Source: Promethearchaeota archaeon
Lineage (GTDB): Archaea > Asgardarchaeota > Lokiarchaeia > Sigyniarchaeales > Promethearchaeaceae
Length of the DNA stretch: 64,000 nt
Assembly: GCA_016933055.1 (NCBI GenBank)
Contig: JAFGBS010000004.1
Location: forward strand, 62,001-126,000
Reading direction: 5' to 3'
The position numbers and the translations under genes were made by a program. The notes below the pieces were generated by a model that saw only the letters and a list, made by a program, of their open reading frames with translations, was not told the origin of the DNA and searched no databases. Shown piece by piece: positions 17,123 to 25,791 of the stretch; the stretch's first letter is position 1, and each line of letters starts with the position of its first letter.

Positions 17123-17536
17123 TTATGTAGAATCCAATTTTAAATTTTCTTTTTCGAGATGATTATAAAATAAGGAGACCATGTTAACTACTTGAGTTAT
17201 TTGATTTTTGAGAACCTCTTCTGATATTTTATCGTACCAAATCTCAGAACTACAAATTAGGTTTAAATCTCTGTCCATAGCGAGTTTACAGCCAATTATT
17301 GAGTTATTAAGTCGTAATAATAATTTTGGATCCAGGTTCAAAAAATCGTTCATAGGACCAATATTGCATAAAATATGTATCCAATCTGGATGCACCTCCC
17401 CCGTTATTATCACATTTATCTTTTTTGCGGAAGAAATTTTCCAGATAGTAGAGAAAAAACCCTGTTGAACATTATATGTTAAGCCAGTTTTTTTTAAAAT
17501 CGATTCGATGGTTTCAGTTTTTTGAGATTTTTCCAT
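17123..17536 (-). CDS. CesT/YbjN-like small protein
   Basis: 137 residues. The alpha-beta-beta-beta-alpha-beta-beta-alpha pattern, with WIHILCNIGP as central strand, LLLRLNNSIIGCKLAMD and a final long helix, resembles the Tir chaperone/YbjN fold. In bacteria such proteins bind unfolded partners; no archaeal partner is evident. A strong AAGGAGGTGG lies about 6 nt before the ATG. It follows the zinc-ribbon gene by 12 nt. Confidence 0.5.
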   Translation of the reverse strand: MEKSQKTETIESILKKTGLTYNVQQGFFSTIWKISSAKKINVIITGEVHPDWIHILCNIGPMNDFLNLDPKLLLRLNNSIIGCKLAMDRDLNLICSSEIWYDKISEEVLKNQITQVVNMVSLFYNHLEKENLKLDST

Positions 17537-17548
17537 TACACCACCTCC

Positions 17549-17935
17549 TTAATGAATATGTAATTGAGTATGTAGTTTGTATATTTTTTCATATAATAAC
17601 AAGGCTTTTTCAATCAAGTTCAGCAATTTCTCTATTTGAAACGTGTCAGATTCTGCCAATAAGAGTGTATTAAATGTATCAATTTTTGAGTATAACGTAT
17701 TTAATATACTCGAGAAATCATGATGATATTTCGATGGGATCGAAATTTCATTTGATGGTGACTTGGATTCTTTTTGGATAACAATTTCACTATTACAAGA
17801 GGGACAGATTATCTTCTTGTTCGGAAGTCTATAAATTAATGTACCGCATTTTGGACAAGTTTTATCTAACATTGTTGCACCTTCTCGAAGGAGTTTGGCC
17901 ATTTTTTTAATTAGCATATCTTCATCTTTTTGCAT
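17549..17935 (-). CDS. UPF0148 / p27-autoantigen-type zinc-ribbon protein
   Basis: MAKLLREGATMLDKTCPKCGTLIYR and a second CPSC give a four-cysteine zinc ribbon (Cys 27, 30, 44, 47), the signature of COG1645 (Sjogren/scleroderma autoantigen 1-like). The C-terminal 60 residues form helices with heptad-like leucines. Function is unknown in archaea; the family is widespread there. It is divergent from the SPOUT methyltransferase with about 50 nt between. Confidence 0.8.
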   Translation of the reverse strand: MQKDEDMLIKKMAKLLREGATMLDKTCPKCGTLIYRLPNKKIICPSCNSEIVIQKESKSPSNEISIPSKYHHDFSSILNTLYSKIDTFNTLLLAESDTFQIEKLLNLIEKALLLYEKIYKLHTQLHIH

Positions 17936-17987
17936 AAGATCACGAATACAACATTCACTATAAAATTTATATCGTGAGAATCAAAAA

Positions 17988-18827
17988 ATGGATCAGATGC
18001 AACCTTTGAGAATGAGTAGTAAGATCACCATTGCTCTACCCGATTCGATTCTAGAAAATGAAGATACTCTTTTACTGAAAACCATGAAGATTGGAAGTCT
18101 TTCACGCACGATAACTATGTTCAGGGTAGCAAAACTCCTTTTTTATCAAGATTCAAGTAATTTCAAGGACAAAAAAATTTTAAACGACTTATTTACGTAT
18201 CTACAGTGTCCTCCCTATCTCCGTAAATATCTTCCATCCATCCCTAATCTGAGATACACGGCAATTTTACCCCCCCTTCATTCCCCTAACCATACCGGTG
18301 TATGTATGAATGATATCACTTTTATAGCTGGGAGGGTCAACGAACAAAACTCTCATGATGGTAAGATTATTGTTGATATTGGGAAGAAAACTCCATTGTA
18401 TTTTCCCCAAGGGAATTTTGTCAATAAAGGACAATTCGTAATTATCAAAAAACAATTCAATGATTACTCGATTGAAAAGGGACTTCCTTTTGATGGATAT
18501 TGGTACACACAACACCAATTACTAGAATTACCCCTAAATCAATTTTTAAAGAAGTTTCATACTCAATTTTATGTAATTGGTGCTTCTAAATCGGGAGAAA
18601 ATATATCTAAAACACATATGAATTTGCTTAAAATGGGGAGAAATTCTGCCTACTTGTTAGCTTTTGGTCCTCTTAAAGGAGTGTTTAGATCTTATGTAAA
18701 AGAAGATAATTTAATAGATAAATGGATTAATTTTGTCCCAAATCAAGCAACGAAAACCGTAAAAATAGAAGAAGCACTTCACTCCGCATTATCAATCATG
18801 AATATGTATTCACTCGATTTCAAATGA
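17988..18827 (+). CDS. SPOUT-family RNA methyltransferase (COG2106)
   Basis: ITIALPDSILENE at the start, KIGSLSRTITMFRV, CPPYLRKYLPSIPNLRYTAILPPLHSP (about 74-100) and an OB-like insertion (about 105-155) match COG2106, the family of human SPOUT1/C9orf114 and archaeal MTH1. The C-terminal knot part includes LLAFGPLKGVF. It likely methylates RNA; the target is unknown. M4 or M9 are possible alternative starts. Its 3' end overlaps convergent S17e by 18 nt. Confidence 0.85.
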   Translation: MDQMQPLRMSSKITIALPDSILENEDTLLLKTMKIGSLSRTITMFRVAKLLFYQDSSNFKDKKILNDLFTYLQCPPYLRKYLPSIPNLRYTAILPPLHSPNHTGVCMNDITFIAGRVNEQNSHDGKIIVDIGKKTPLYFPQGNFVNKGQFVIIKKQFNDYSIEKGLPFDGYWYTQHQLLELPLNQFLKKFHTQFYVIGASKSGENISKTHMNLLKMGRNSAYLLAFGPLKGVFRSYVKEDNLIDKWINFVPNQATKTVKIEEALHSALSIMNMYSLDFK

Positions 18828-19031
18828 TTCTTGTTCCTCTTGTTCTATCTCTACATTCTTAAGATGAGTTATATACCCAGCAATCCTATTTCGAACAACT
18901 CTTGATTGGATAATCACAAATTCATCGAGTAATTTTTTATTATTCTCAAAATCGTTGGAGAATAAATCTGAGTACTTTTTCATTAATTCATGTGAAATCT
19001 TTTTGATAAACACTGGTCGAACTCTACCCAT
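18810..19031 (-). CDS. rps17e: small-subunit ribosomal protein S17e
   Basis: MGRVRPVFIKKISHELMKKY, then FENNKKLLDEFVIIQSRVVRNRIAGYIT, is S17e from end to end (73 residues). S17e is found in archaea and eukaryotes only. An acidic tail (EQEEQESFEIE) follows the core. Confidence 0.97.
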   Translation of the reverse strand: MGRVRPVFIKKISHELMKKYSDLFSNDFENNKKLLDEFVIIQSRVVRNRIAGYITHLKNVEIEQEEQESFEIE

Positions 19032-19124
19032 TAATACACACCAATTTGTGGGGTTTAATTAATGCGATATAATAAATTTTTCCATATATTAGGAGTTTAA
19101 AAAATCTCAGTAAAAATACTATTA

Positions 19125-20024
19125 ATGAAAAATTCAAGGTCACGAAAGATCGGAGTTTTTCTTATCATTTCCATACTTTTTAAGGGAAATTTGAATAATA
19201 GTCCGACATTTGTTACTGCACAACCTGGTTTATTCGGAGCTACCATCACACCGGAAAAATTCACTTACGTGATATATGAGGATATCATTGCAACCTTTAA
19301 TTTTTCTTCCCATATAACGGCTGAGGATTATTTCACATGTGCGTTGGCAGCAGATATCAGTTTTAATTCCATTATCGAGACTGAGCCCATTCAAGGCAAC
19401 TTTTCGATTTCACTTGAGTGCAGGTTTTCCCTCCTTTCTGTAAATTACAGTTATCAAGGGGATCAAAAAATTTTTTATCTCCTATTATATTACTATAATG
19501 ACGTATTTGGGAACGAAATATGCTGTAGTGAACAAATTATTCTCCAAAAAGCCGAGTTAACATGTAAGGGGCCAAGTAATTATACTGAAATCAAGCAAAA
19601 TTCTGATTATTTTTTTAATTTTCATTTTTATGATCCCTCTAACATAAGTTTTGTATTAGTTATGGGTACGGTAACATGCATATTTAAGATGAACAATCAA
19701 TATAGCAATGAAACTAACTTTCATACCAATCAATATGGTGTCATGTCCATATCTGTCCGCGTGAATAATTTCGTAGGATTCTACGACATTGACGTAATTG
19801 TCGACTCTAATAGGTATTTCCGTAGTTTAAAACAATGTTTTCGATTTAATGTGACCGATGTTTTCTCCTTCTCTCCAAAACCTCCTAAACTCAGAATATA
19901 TTTAACGATGAGTGCAGTGAGCCTTGGTCTCAGTGCAGTTTGTGCGTTTTTTATTTATTATTGTATAACTGTATACAAAAAGAAAATAAAAACGCGCTAC
20001 CAAATAAAAAATCTGAAGATATAA
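19125..20024 (+). CDS. secreted, membrane-anchored protein
   Basis: An N-terminal hydrophobic segment after NSRSRK looks like a signal peptide. The middle is beta-rich with many N-glycosylation sequons (for example NFS, NYS, NYT, NIS). A single C-terminal membrane helix (about 262-285) is followed by a basic tail, so the protein likely faces outward with an anchor at the end. Two internal repeats of a beta-sandwich type are possible (about 30-140 and 145-245). Function unknown. A hairpin terminator follows 2 nt after the stop. Confidence 0.7.
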   Translation: MKNSRSRKIGVFLIISILFKGNLNNSPTFVTAQPGLFGATITPEKFTYVIYEDIIATFNFSSHITAEDYFTCALAADISFNSIIETEPIQGNFSISLECRFSLLSVNYSYQGDQKIFYLLLYYYNDVFGNEICCSEQIILQKAELTCKGPSNYTEIKQNSDYFFNFHFYDPSNISFVLVMGTVTCIFKMNNQYSNETNFHTNQYGVMSISVRVNNFVGFYDIDVIVDSNRYFRSLKQCFRFNVTDVFSFSPKPPKLRIYLTMSAVSLGLSAVCAFFIYYCITVYKKKIKTRYQIKNLKI

Positions 20025-20376
20025 AAGGGTATATAGAACATATACCCGCCCTTTTGTCCATGTACTCGTTACCAAGAACACGGTTGAACATCAAACTTTT
20101 CGGTTTTGTCGGAACTTGGATTCCTATTTTCACTTACCTTTCTCAAGAGCCATAATTCGTTTCATATCGTGTATCAAACATTCAGTTTTTTCAACATCAT
20201 TCTATTTCGATACACAATTTCGTTTCTAGTATTATTGGATAGTTTTCACTATGACTGTTCCCAAATCGCTCTTTCCAAGTATGAGGGGCGAGGTTCCTCA
20301 TTATTAGATAATAACGTTAGTTCAATGTTCCTATACCCATACCTATCCATTCAACTTGAAATTTAAAGTTAATGAT
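20025..20376. other. gap between convergent genes
   Basis: Apart from the hairpin at its left edge this 350-nt stretch shows only a spaced inverted repeat (GTGTATC/GATACAC near 20178 and 20210) and a TGAGG/CCTCA hairpin near 20282-20300. An 86-codon open frame here has no start signal or protein-like pattern and was not accepted. Confidence 0.4.
20027..20047 (+). terminator. hairpin after the secreted-protein gene
   Basis: GGGTATAT and ATATACCC form a perfect 8-bp stem with the 5-nt loop AGAAC, 2 nt after the stop codon; a short T run follows. Position and shape suit transcription termination or mRNA end protection. Confidence 0.5.
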
Positions 20377-20709
20377 CTACTTTAAGGTACTATAAAGAAG
20401 TTTAAGATCGGATATGATTTCTTGTCGCAATCGAATCACATCATCCACATCAATTTCTTCAGTTTGTTTAGCAGGATTTTTAAGTCTTATCACCGTACCA
20501 ATTGCTTCTACTTCTTTCATGTTGATTAAAAACTCTACTCCTACACCCTTTACGACCAGAATAATGTTAAGAGGATAAAATTGTATCTTGATATTCCGTA
20601 CCAAACCAACTTTCCGTGCCATGGAATCCACAACTTCTCTTCCCATTAACTTTCCAGGCATAGTTAATTCGTATAATTCCGTTTCAATAGTGTTTGATTC
20701 TGATGACAT
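20377..20709 (-). CDS. PRC-barrel domain protein
   Basis: The core GKLMGREVVDSMARKVGLVRNIKIQFYPLNIILVVKG (about 19-55) is a PRC-barrel strand set, followed by FLINMKEVEAIGTVIRLK and a C-terminal helix. PRC barrels occur in RNA-maturation proteins (RimM) and in the archaeal division protein CdvA; this 110-residue protein has only the barrel plus a helix. It is divergent from Orc1/Cdc6. Specific role unknown. Confidence 0.7.
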   Translation of the reverse strand: MSSESNTIETELYELTMPGKLMGREVVDSMARKVGLVRNIKIQFYPLNIILVVKGVGVEFLINMKEVEAIGTVIRLKNPAKQTEEIDVDDVIRLRQEIISDLKLLYSTLK

Positions 20710-20838
20710 TTTATCTAGATTGACATTTCTATACTTAAATTATTTTAGCCCCCTTTTCGAATAAAATTGATACAATGCCTCCTCTCTTTCCATTTTAAAT
20801 ATACCGACAAATATTATAATTGACCGGAGATCACAACT

Positions 20839-22035
20839 ATGGTGAATAAAAATTATCTCGAAGAAGAATTTCGAACGAGTAGTCTATTTCTCGATGAATC
20901 TGTTTTTGAATCCGAATACATTCCCAAAGTTATAAAACATCGAGATAACGAGTTAGTTTTTCTTTCAAGACTGTTCCTTCCATTACTAAGTCACCCCCTA
21001 AAATTTTCGAAAAAAATTCTCATCATAGGAAATGTAGGTGTCGGAAAAACTGTCACCATTGGCTATTTTGGGAAAATGATACAACAATCTGCTCAAAAAC
21101 GAAAACTAAATTTGAAATTCGTTCATCTCAATTGTAGACATAATCGGTCTAGTTCCCATATATTGAAAAAAATCGTAAATGAATTAGTGGGTGGTATACC
21201 AAACCGGGGATTGTCAAATCAAGATCTAATTGATATACTAGTCGAGTATCTTCAAGAACACAAATGCCATCTAATTCTTGTATTAGATGAATTAGGCTAT
21301 TTGATGAAAAAAGATTCTAATTTGATTTATACTCTATCTCGATTCAACGAAATGACTTTCTCTGAAGTGTCTCATTTATCTCTTATAGGAATTGTTAAGG
21401 ATTTGCTTACATTGCGAAACTTGGATAATGCTACTGTTAGTACCTTACAAAATGAAGTAATTCGTTTTAAGAAATATACTGAAAAGCAGATAATGGAAAT
21501 TTTACGCGATCGGGCAGAACTTGGTCTGAAACCTGGGGTTGTTGATGATTCTATTCTTTTTATTATTTCTTCGTTATCATCAATTTCAGGAGATATGAGA
21601 AAAGCACTGAATTTATTACGGAATGCGGTACGGTATGCTGAACATAATAAAATTGATTGTATAACGGCCGAAATCATTCAAATTGTTAATGCAGAATTCG
21701 AATCATTTAGTATTAATGAATTAACTAACTTAAATCGTCAAGTGTTATTATTATATAAATCCGTATGTAATTTACTCTCCGCTTCAAAATCTCAGATCAC
21801 TATGAATGAAATTAAGGAAGAGTATTTCGCTGTTTGTAAGCAACATAATAACCAACCACGATCTGACACTCAAATTTGGGGATACCTTCAACAGTTAAAG
21901 CGAGATCATCTACTCAGTATTAATTTTCGAAACAAGAATCAACAGGGGAGAAGATCCTATTATAGCATACCTCGCTTACCAGTAAAAACTATGTTAAAAC
22001 AAGTAGAGATGATCTTAGACCATTCAGAGGATTGA
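20839..22035 (+). CDS. cdc6: Orc1/Cdc6 replication initiator
   Basis: AAA+ ATPase with Walker A GNVGVGKT (64-71), Walker B LVLDEL (147-152), a sensor region, and a C-terminal winged helix (about 300-390). Archaeal Orc1/Cdc6 binds origin recognition boxes and loads the MCM helicase. GGAG lies 9 nt before the ATG. These genes often sit beside an origin; the 129-nt upstream gap contains one G-string-like element (20747-20760, minus strand), which is weak evidence. The ArsR-like gene follows immediately. Confidence 0.93.
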   Translation: MVNKNYLEEEFRTSSLFLDESVFESEYIPKVIKHRDNELVFLSRLFLPLLSHPLKFSKKILIIGNVGVGKTVTIGYFGKMIQQSAQKRKLNLKFVHLNCRHNRSSSHILKKIVNELVGGIPNRGLSNQDLIDILVEYLQEHKCHLILVLDELGYLMKKDSNLIYTLSRFNEMTFSEVSHLSLIGIVKDLLTLRNLDNATVSTLQNEVIRFKKYTEKQIMEILRDRAELGLKPGVVDDSILFIISSLSSISGDMRKALNLLRNAVRYAEHNKIDCITAEIIQIVNAEFESFSINELTNLNRQVLLLYKSVCNLLSASKSQITMNEIKEEYFAVCKQHNNQPRSDTQIWGYLQQLKRDHLLSINFRNKNQQGRRSYYSIPRLPVKTMLKQVEMILDHSED

Positions 22036-22043
22036 TAATAATA

Positions 22044-22340
22044 ATGTATGAGGAAGGATCGAATGCTGAGATAAAATTAACACTCGAACAAGTATTTTCT
22101 TCGCGGGGCAGGGCGAAAATATTGGAGCTTTTAGCAAAAAAAACCGAATTGAACATATCAGAAATTGTAAAAAGAACCAGCTTGAACCACTCATCTGCTT
22201 CACGACATTTACATTCGTTGAGCAAATTAGGTTTCATTCAAGAAAAAAAATACGGTCGAATCAAAATCTATCGATATTGTAGTGAAAACATAAACGCCCG
22301 TGCACTTAAAAATTTGATAGCCCTGTGGAGTGAAAGTTGA
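22044..22340 (+). CDS. ArsR-like winged-helix transcription regulator
   Basis: ILELLAKKTELNISEIVKRTSLNHSSASRHLHSLSKLGFIQEKKYG is a standard winged helix with the recognition helix at about residues 44-59. No metal-binding cysteines are visible. I use the ATG at 22044; the frame is open from TTG 22032, which overlaps the cdc6 stop. Its stop overlaps the start of the prepilin peptidase gene, so it may regulate or at least share a transcript with the pilus genes. Confidence 0.85.
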   Translation: MYEEGSNAEIKLTLEQVFSSRGRAKILELLAKKTELNISEIVKRTSLNHSSASRHLHSLSKLGFIQEKKYGRIKIYRYCSENINARALKNLIALWSES

Positions 22341-22969
22341 TTGTGTATTGCTTTATTATGATATCTACACTTATTTTCCTTTTACATCTTTCATTGATTG
22401 ATGTAAGATATAATCGAATCAGTAATTTTGAGCTGATTCCTTTGTTTATGATTAGTATATATTCATTAATTTATCGTATAATATCTCAAGAATATAAACA
22501 AATTATTGTGTTTTTAGTAATTCAGACAATAATAAGCACTTATTTGTACGTTGCAAGATTTATCGGACCCGCAGATTATAAGATAATAATTGCTCTTTCT
22601 TCGATACTGGATCCCACTTCCTCTTATGGCATTACTTCAAATTTAGATGGAGTTCAATTTTATTATTATTTCATTTTGATTTTTTTATTTTTTTGTTCTG
22701 TTAGAATCCTCTTAAATAGAAAAAACGCTCGAAGATCAAAATATCTTCGAAATCCTTCACTAAATATGATGGAGATGTTATTCCTTTATTGTTTTTATCA
22801 ATTATCCAAGCTACAAAATTTACCTTCTGGTACCGTTTTACTATTAGAAATCAATTCCAAATTAATTTCAATACAAAATGCTCAAAAGATAAGTACATGT
22901 TGGGTTCGTCGTATAATACCAATTGTGCCATATATTGCATTAAGTCTAATTTTGACGATTTTTAGTTAA
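22337..22969 (+). CDS. A24-type prepilin peptidase, TadV/EppA-like
   Basis: A membrane protein of about six helices with the two aspartates of A24 peptidases: LIDVRYNRISN (Asp near residue 17-18) and GPADYKIIIALS (Asp near 78), the counterpart of GxGDxK. These enzymes cut the signal of type IV pilins at the membrane. It lacks the N-terminal methylase part, as in TadV and archaeal EppA/FlaK. It overlaps the regulator by 4 nt and begins with TTG. It converges on the Flp-like pilin gene. Confidence 0.75.
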   Translation: MIVYCFIMISTLIFLLHLSLIDVRYNRISNFELIPLFMISIYSLIYRIISQEYKQIIVFLVIQTIISTYLYVARFIGPADYKIIIALSSILDPTSSYGITSNLDGVQFYYYFILIFLFFCSVRILLNRKNARRSKYLRNPSLNMMEMLFLYCFYQLSKLQNLPSGTVLLLEINSKLISIQNAQKISTCWVRRIIPIVPYIALSLILTIFS

Positions 22970-22974
22970 TATAG

Positions 22975-23172
22975 CTACCCTTGAAATATACTCCAAAAAT
23001 CTGCGAGATTTCCTTGAGTCCATTCCAAAATGGAAGTTATTATTCCCGCGATAATCAAAAAGGCTATAATAGAAAATCCGACAATTAATCCATACTCTAA
23101 TAATGAACCTGCAGCATCTCCGGTGATGATATCTTCTCGATTGAATCGCGTTTTCGTCTTTCGATCTGACAT
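22975..23172 (-). CDS. Flp-like (type IVb) pilin
   Basis: A 65-residue protein with a basic start, then GDAAGSLLEYGLIVGFSIIAFLIIAG. The hydrophobic segment with Glu five residues after the likely cleavage glycine is the pattern of Flp/Tad pilins (GxTxxEYGLI in bacteria). The short hydrophilic end (EWTQGNLADFWSIF) also fits. Cleavage after DAAG by the neighbouring peptidase is inferred. It shares a symmetric divergent promoter with the ATPase gene. Confidence 0.75.
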   Translation of the reverse strand: MSDRKTKTRFNREDIITGDAAGSLLEYGLIVGFSIIAFLIIAGIITSILEWTQGNLADFWSIFQG

Positions 23173-23197
23173 TTCACTCTTATATTAAGTAAATTCT

Positions 23198-23230
23198 ATA
23201 AAAACTCCTCAATGTAAAAGGGGTTTTTAT
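23198..23230. promoter_or_regulatory. symmetric divergent promoter of pilin and pilus ATPase
   Basis: ATAAAAACTCCT (23198-23209) and AGGGGTTTTTAT (23219-23230) are inverted copies with one mismatch. Each carries a TATA box for one direction: the left one predicts a start near 23227 for the ATPase (ATG 23255), and the right one predicts a start near 23201 for the pilin (ATG 23172), giving leaders of about 28 nt on both sides. Confidence 0.6.
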
Positions 23231-23254
23231 TATTTCTCATAAAATTAAGGTGAG

Positions 23255-25357
23255 ATGACTATAGAAATAAACTCAAAATTTACCATTCAAGAGGAATTTG
23301 GACTAAATCCTAAAAAACGAGTTGTACAAAATAATCTGAAAATGCATTGTAACAATTGCGATCACTATTCGATCCCACCAATAGGACGATATAAGAATAA
23401 TCTTATTTGTTTAGAGTGTGCATTATCTGCGATATGTTCACTACCAAAAGAAGTTCAAGTCGCTAAGATAGGTTTTGATGAAGATCTTTTCACTCCTAAC
23501 AAGGACAACCGGATATTAAAGAAATTAACACGATACTATAATTTATGGCTTAATGTAAGAGGTATTTCTCATATCAACGAAAAGAATGAGTGTGTTTTTA
23601 AAAACACTTCACAGTTTGATCATTTTCTTATTGACTTATGCCATTTTCAGCAGAATAAATCCCCGAAACCATGCAAGTTCTGTAAAAAAATACTTGAAAA
23701 AGCCCTCAAAAAAGAATTTATACTCAATTCCTTGATTTGTAATCTCCCCTTAGCAAGAGAATGGATAGGTGACCTAATATTCATTGGTCCATACAGTGTG
23801 AAAAACCAGATCCAGTTTCCATCGAATGACACAGAAATGGTGGAAGTTGCATCTTATGAAATTACCCTAAATTCTCTCTACACCATTATGGTATATAAAA
23901 AACATCTGATGGAATACTACATAGAGATTTATCATAATTTCGGTTCAAAATCAACAGAATTTTATAATACCATCATAAAACACGTATTAAATAATATTCC
24001 CGATTTAGAATTTACTCATCTACTCCCTATAGGGACGATTGTGGAAAAAACTGTCGTTCATATTTCGAATTATTTAAAATTGAACTATCATAATCTTGAT
24101 TCCAATGAAATTTGTAAATTAGCTCTATTTATTTCGCTAAAAAAACTCCGTCTCGGTTTGCTATTTCCCTTTTTAATTGACGACAATATTGATGAAATAT
24201 ATCTAGACGGCCCCCAAGACAAACTATATTTAGATCATCGAGATTATGGTCGATGCATGACATCTATTCGGTTGTCTGAAGAAGATATTGAAGCAATACA
24301 AACCTTTGTAAGGATTTCTAGTAATAAACGATTGGATTCAACAAATCCCACTCTCAAATGTTCGATTTCCAACCAATACTTTCATTGTAGATTTGCAGTA
24401 GATATTTCTCCCGGGGTTTTATCTGGATTTGCATTTAATATTCGGAAGATGAACAGAAAGATTTTTTCACTTCCAGAATTGATACATCGAGGCATGCTTT
24501 CAGCCCAAATGGGGGCTTTTCTTTATCTATGCGTAGAAAACAGAATAAACATTACCGTGGCCGGGGAAACCAATTCAGGAAAAACTACGCTGATTAACAG
24601 TCTAGATCTGTTGGTCCCTTCACAATCACGTAAAATATATGTAGAAGAATCACCAGAATCAATAGATCAGTCATTTACATACTGTCATCAACTTAAATAT
24701 CAAGTAGATCCCGTCAATATCAATTCTACGAAAACTACAGAAATATACAGATTATTACATAGAAATCCAGATGTCGTCTATTTAGGGGAAATTTTAACTA
24801 GAGAAGAAGCGCACGCAATGTTCCATTGTTTAAGTGCAGGGTTGAGAGGATTTCAAACAATACACGCAAGAGACTTAAACTCATTGTTAAACCGTTGGCA
24901 ATATCATTTTGATATTGATCCTGTTTGTTTTAATGATTTGGGGATCGTGATCGTGCTCAACCGTAGACTTATGAGAAGGCACATAACTGACATCGTCGAG
25001 ATTCACTGTACTGGAGGGAAAGTAATTCAAAATCCCATTTATAAATATAATCCTGAAACAACTTCATGGAATCCTCCCATAAGCTGGGACAACCTTAGAA
25101 TATTTCAACGTTTACTGCTACCTCAAAGAAAGATCGACGAAATGGATAAAAAACTTCATTTTTATGAAGAGGTTCTTAATGCTCTTTCTCAAAAACAGAA
25201 ATGGGATATAAAAGAACAGATACTTTTTTTCCTGATGATACAAGCAAAATTGAATAAATCAAATCTTATGGATAATTCAATTGATTGGGCAGAGATTAGA
25301 GCATTTTTGAAAGATTCACAAGCAGAACGGAGTAATGAGTCATGGGAGAAATTTTAG
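23255..25357 (+). CDS. TadA/GspE-type secretion ATPase of a pilus
   Basis: The C-terminal half is a type II/IV secretion ATPase: Walker A GETNSGKTT (about 436-444), Walker B-like DVVYLGEI (about 505-512), and the His box TIHARD (about 535). The middle domain has DDNIDEIYLDGPQD, typical of TadA/CpaF. The N-terminal 230 residues are unusual: a four-cysteine zinc site (Cys 32, 35, 52, 55), then CKFCKK near 141. The enzyme powers pilus assembly. Its last 16 nt overlap the next gene, so translation is coupled. Confidence 0.9.
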   Translation: MTIEINSKFTIQEEFGLNPKKRVVQNNLKMHCNNCDHYSIPPIGRYKNNLICLECALSAICSLPKEVQVAKIGFDEDLFTPNKDNRILKKLTRYYNLWLNVRGISHINEKNECVFKNTSQFDHFLIDLCHFQQNKSPKPCKFCKKILEKALKKEFILNSLICNLPLAREWIGDLIFIGPYSVKNQIQFPSNDTEMVEVASYEITLNSLYTIMVYKKHLMEYYIEIYHNFGSKSTEFYNTIIKHVLNNIPDLEFTHLLPIGTIVEKTVVHISNYLKLNYHNLDSNEICKLALFISLKKLRLGLLFPFLIDDNIDEIYLDGPQDKLYLDHRDYGRCMTSIRLSEEDIEAIQTFVRISSNKRLDSTNPTLKCSISNQYFHCRFAVDISPGVLSGFAFNIRKMNRKIFSLPELIHRGMLSAQMGAFLYLCVENRINITVAGETNSGKTTLINSLDLLVPSQSRKIYVEESPESIDQSFTYCHQLKYQVDPVNINSTKTTEIYRLLHRNPDVVYLGEILTREEAHAMFHCLSAGLRGFQTIHARDLNSLLNRWQYHFDIDPVCFNDLGIVIVLNRRLMRRHITDIVEIHCTGGKVIQNPIYKYNPETTSWNPPISWDNLRIFQRLLLPQRKIDEMDKKLHFYEEVLNALSQKQKWDIKEQILFFLMIQAKLNKSNLMDNSIDWAEIRAFLKDSQAERSNESWEKF

Positions 25358-25746
25358 AAAGGGGATTGATGATCGGTTTTGGTCTGACAATCACAATCTT
25401 CTTATTTTCTGTATTTTCACCCGTTATCTCTTTAATATTCTCCGATGTATCTTCTATGGATCAATATGACATGTTTATTTTTACCATACAGTATGGCATA
25501 ACATACAATCCTCAGTATCCCGAAGAAGAATTATGTATCAATGCGTCCATATCCTTTGAAATCTCCTTGGAGGTGGAGGAAACAGATCAATTTTCCTATT
25601 TAACACTAAACACTAAATTTAAATCCATCACCTTTTTCAGCTCAAAATCAATTATTTTGCTAAATTATACCGTACAAGGGGATATTCAATGTATTTTCTA
25701 TTACCCATTGGATGCCATTATATTGAGTTTTTGGGAGAGGACTTAA
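25342..25746 (+). CDS. pilin-like single-span protein of the pilus locus
   Basis: A hydrophobic helix lies at residues 8-32 directly after ILERGLM, with a beta-rich, probably external domain behind it (134 residues in all), the shape of minor pilins or TadE/G-type proteins. A class III signal (ERG before the hydrophobic run) is possible. It lies between the ATPase and the platform protein and overlaps the ATPase gene by 16 nt. The function is inferred from architecture and place. Confidence 0.6.
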   Translation: MGEILERGLMIGFGLTITIFLFSVFSPVISLIFSDVSSMDQYDMFIFTIQYGITYNPQYPEEELCINASISFEISLEVEETDQFSYLTLNTKFKSITFFSSKSIILLNYTVQGDIQCIFYYPLDAIILSFWERT

Positions 25747-25791
25747 ATTCTGATATCAGCTCTTGCTAATTTTTATCGCAAACTCCCATTA

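Noticed and set aside
20106..20366. 86-codon frame between convergent genes
   Set aside because: No start signal, no recognisable pattern, low-complexity Phe/Ser content; looks like chance in AT-rich DNA.
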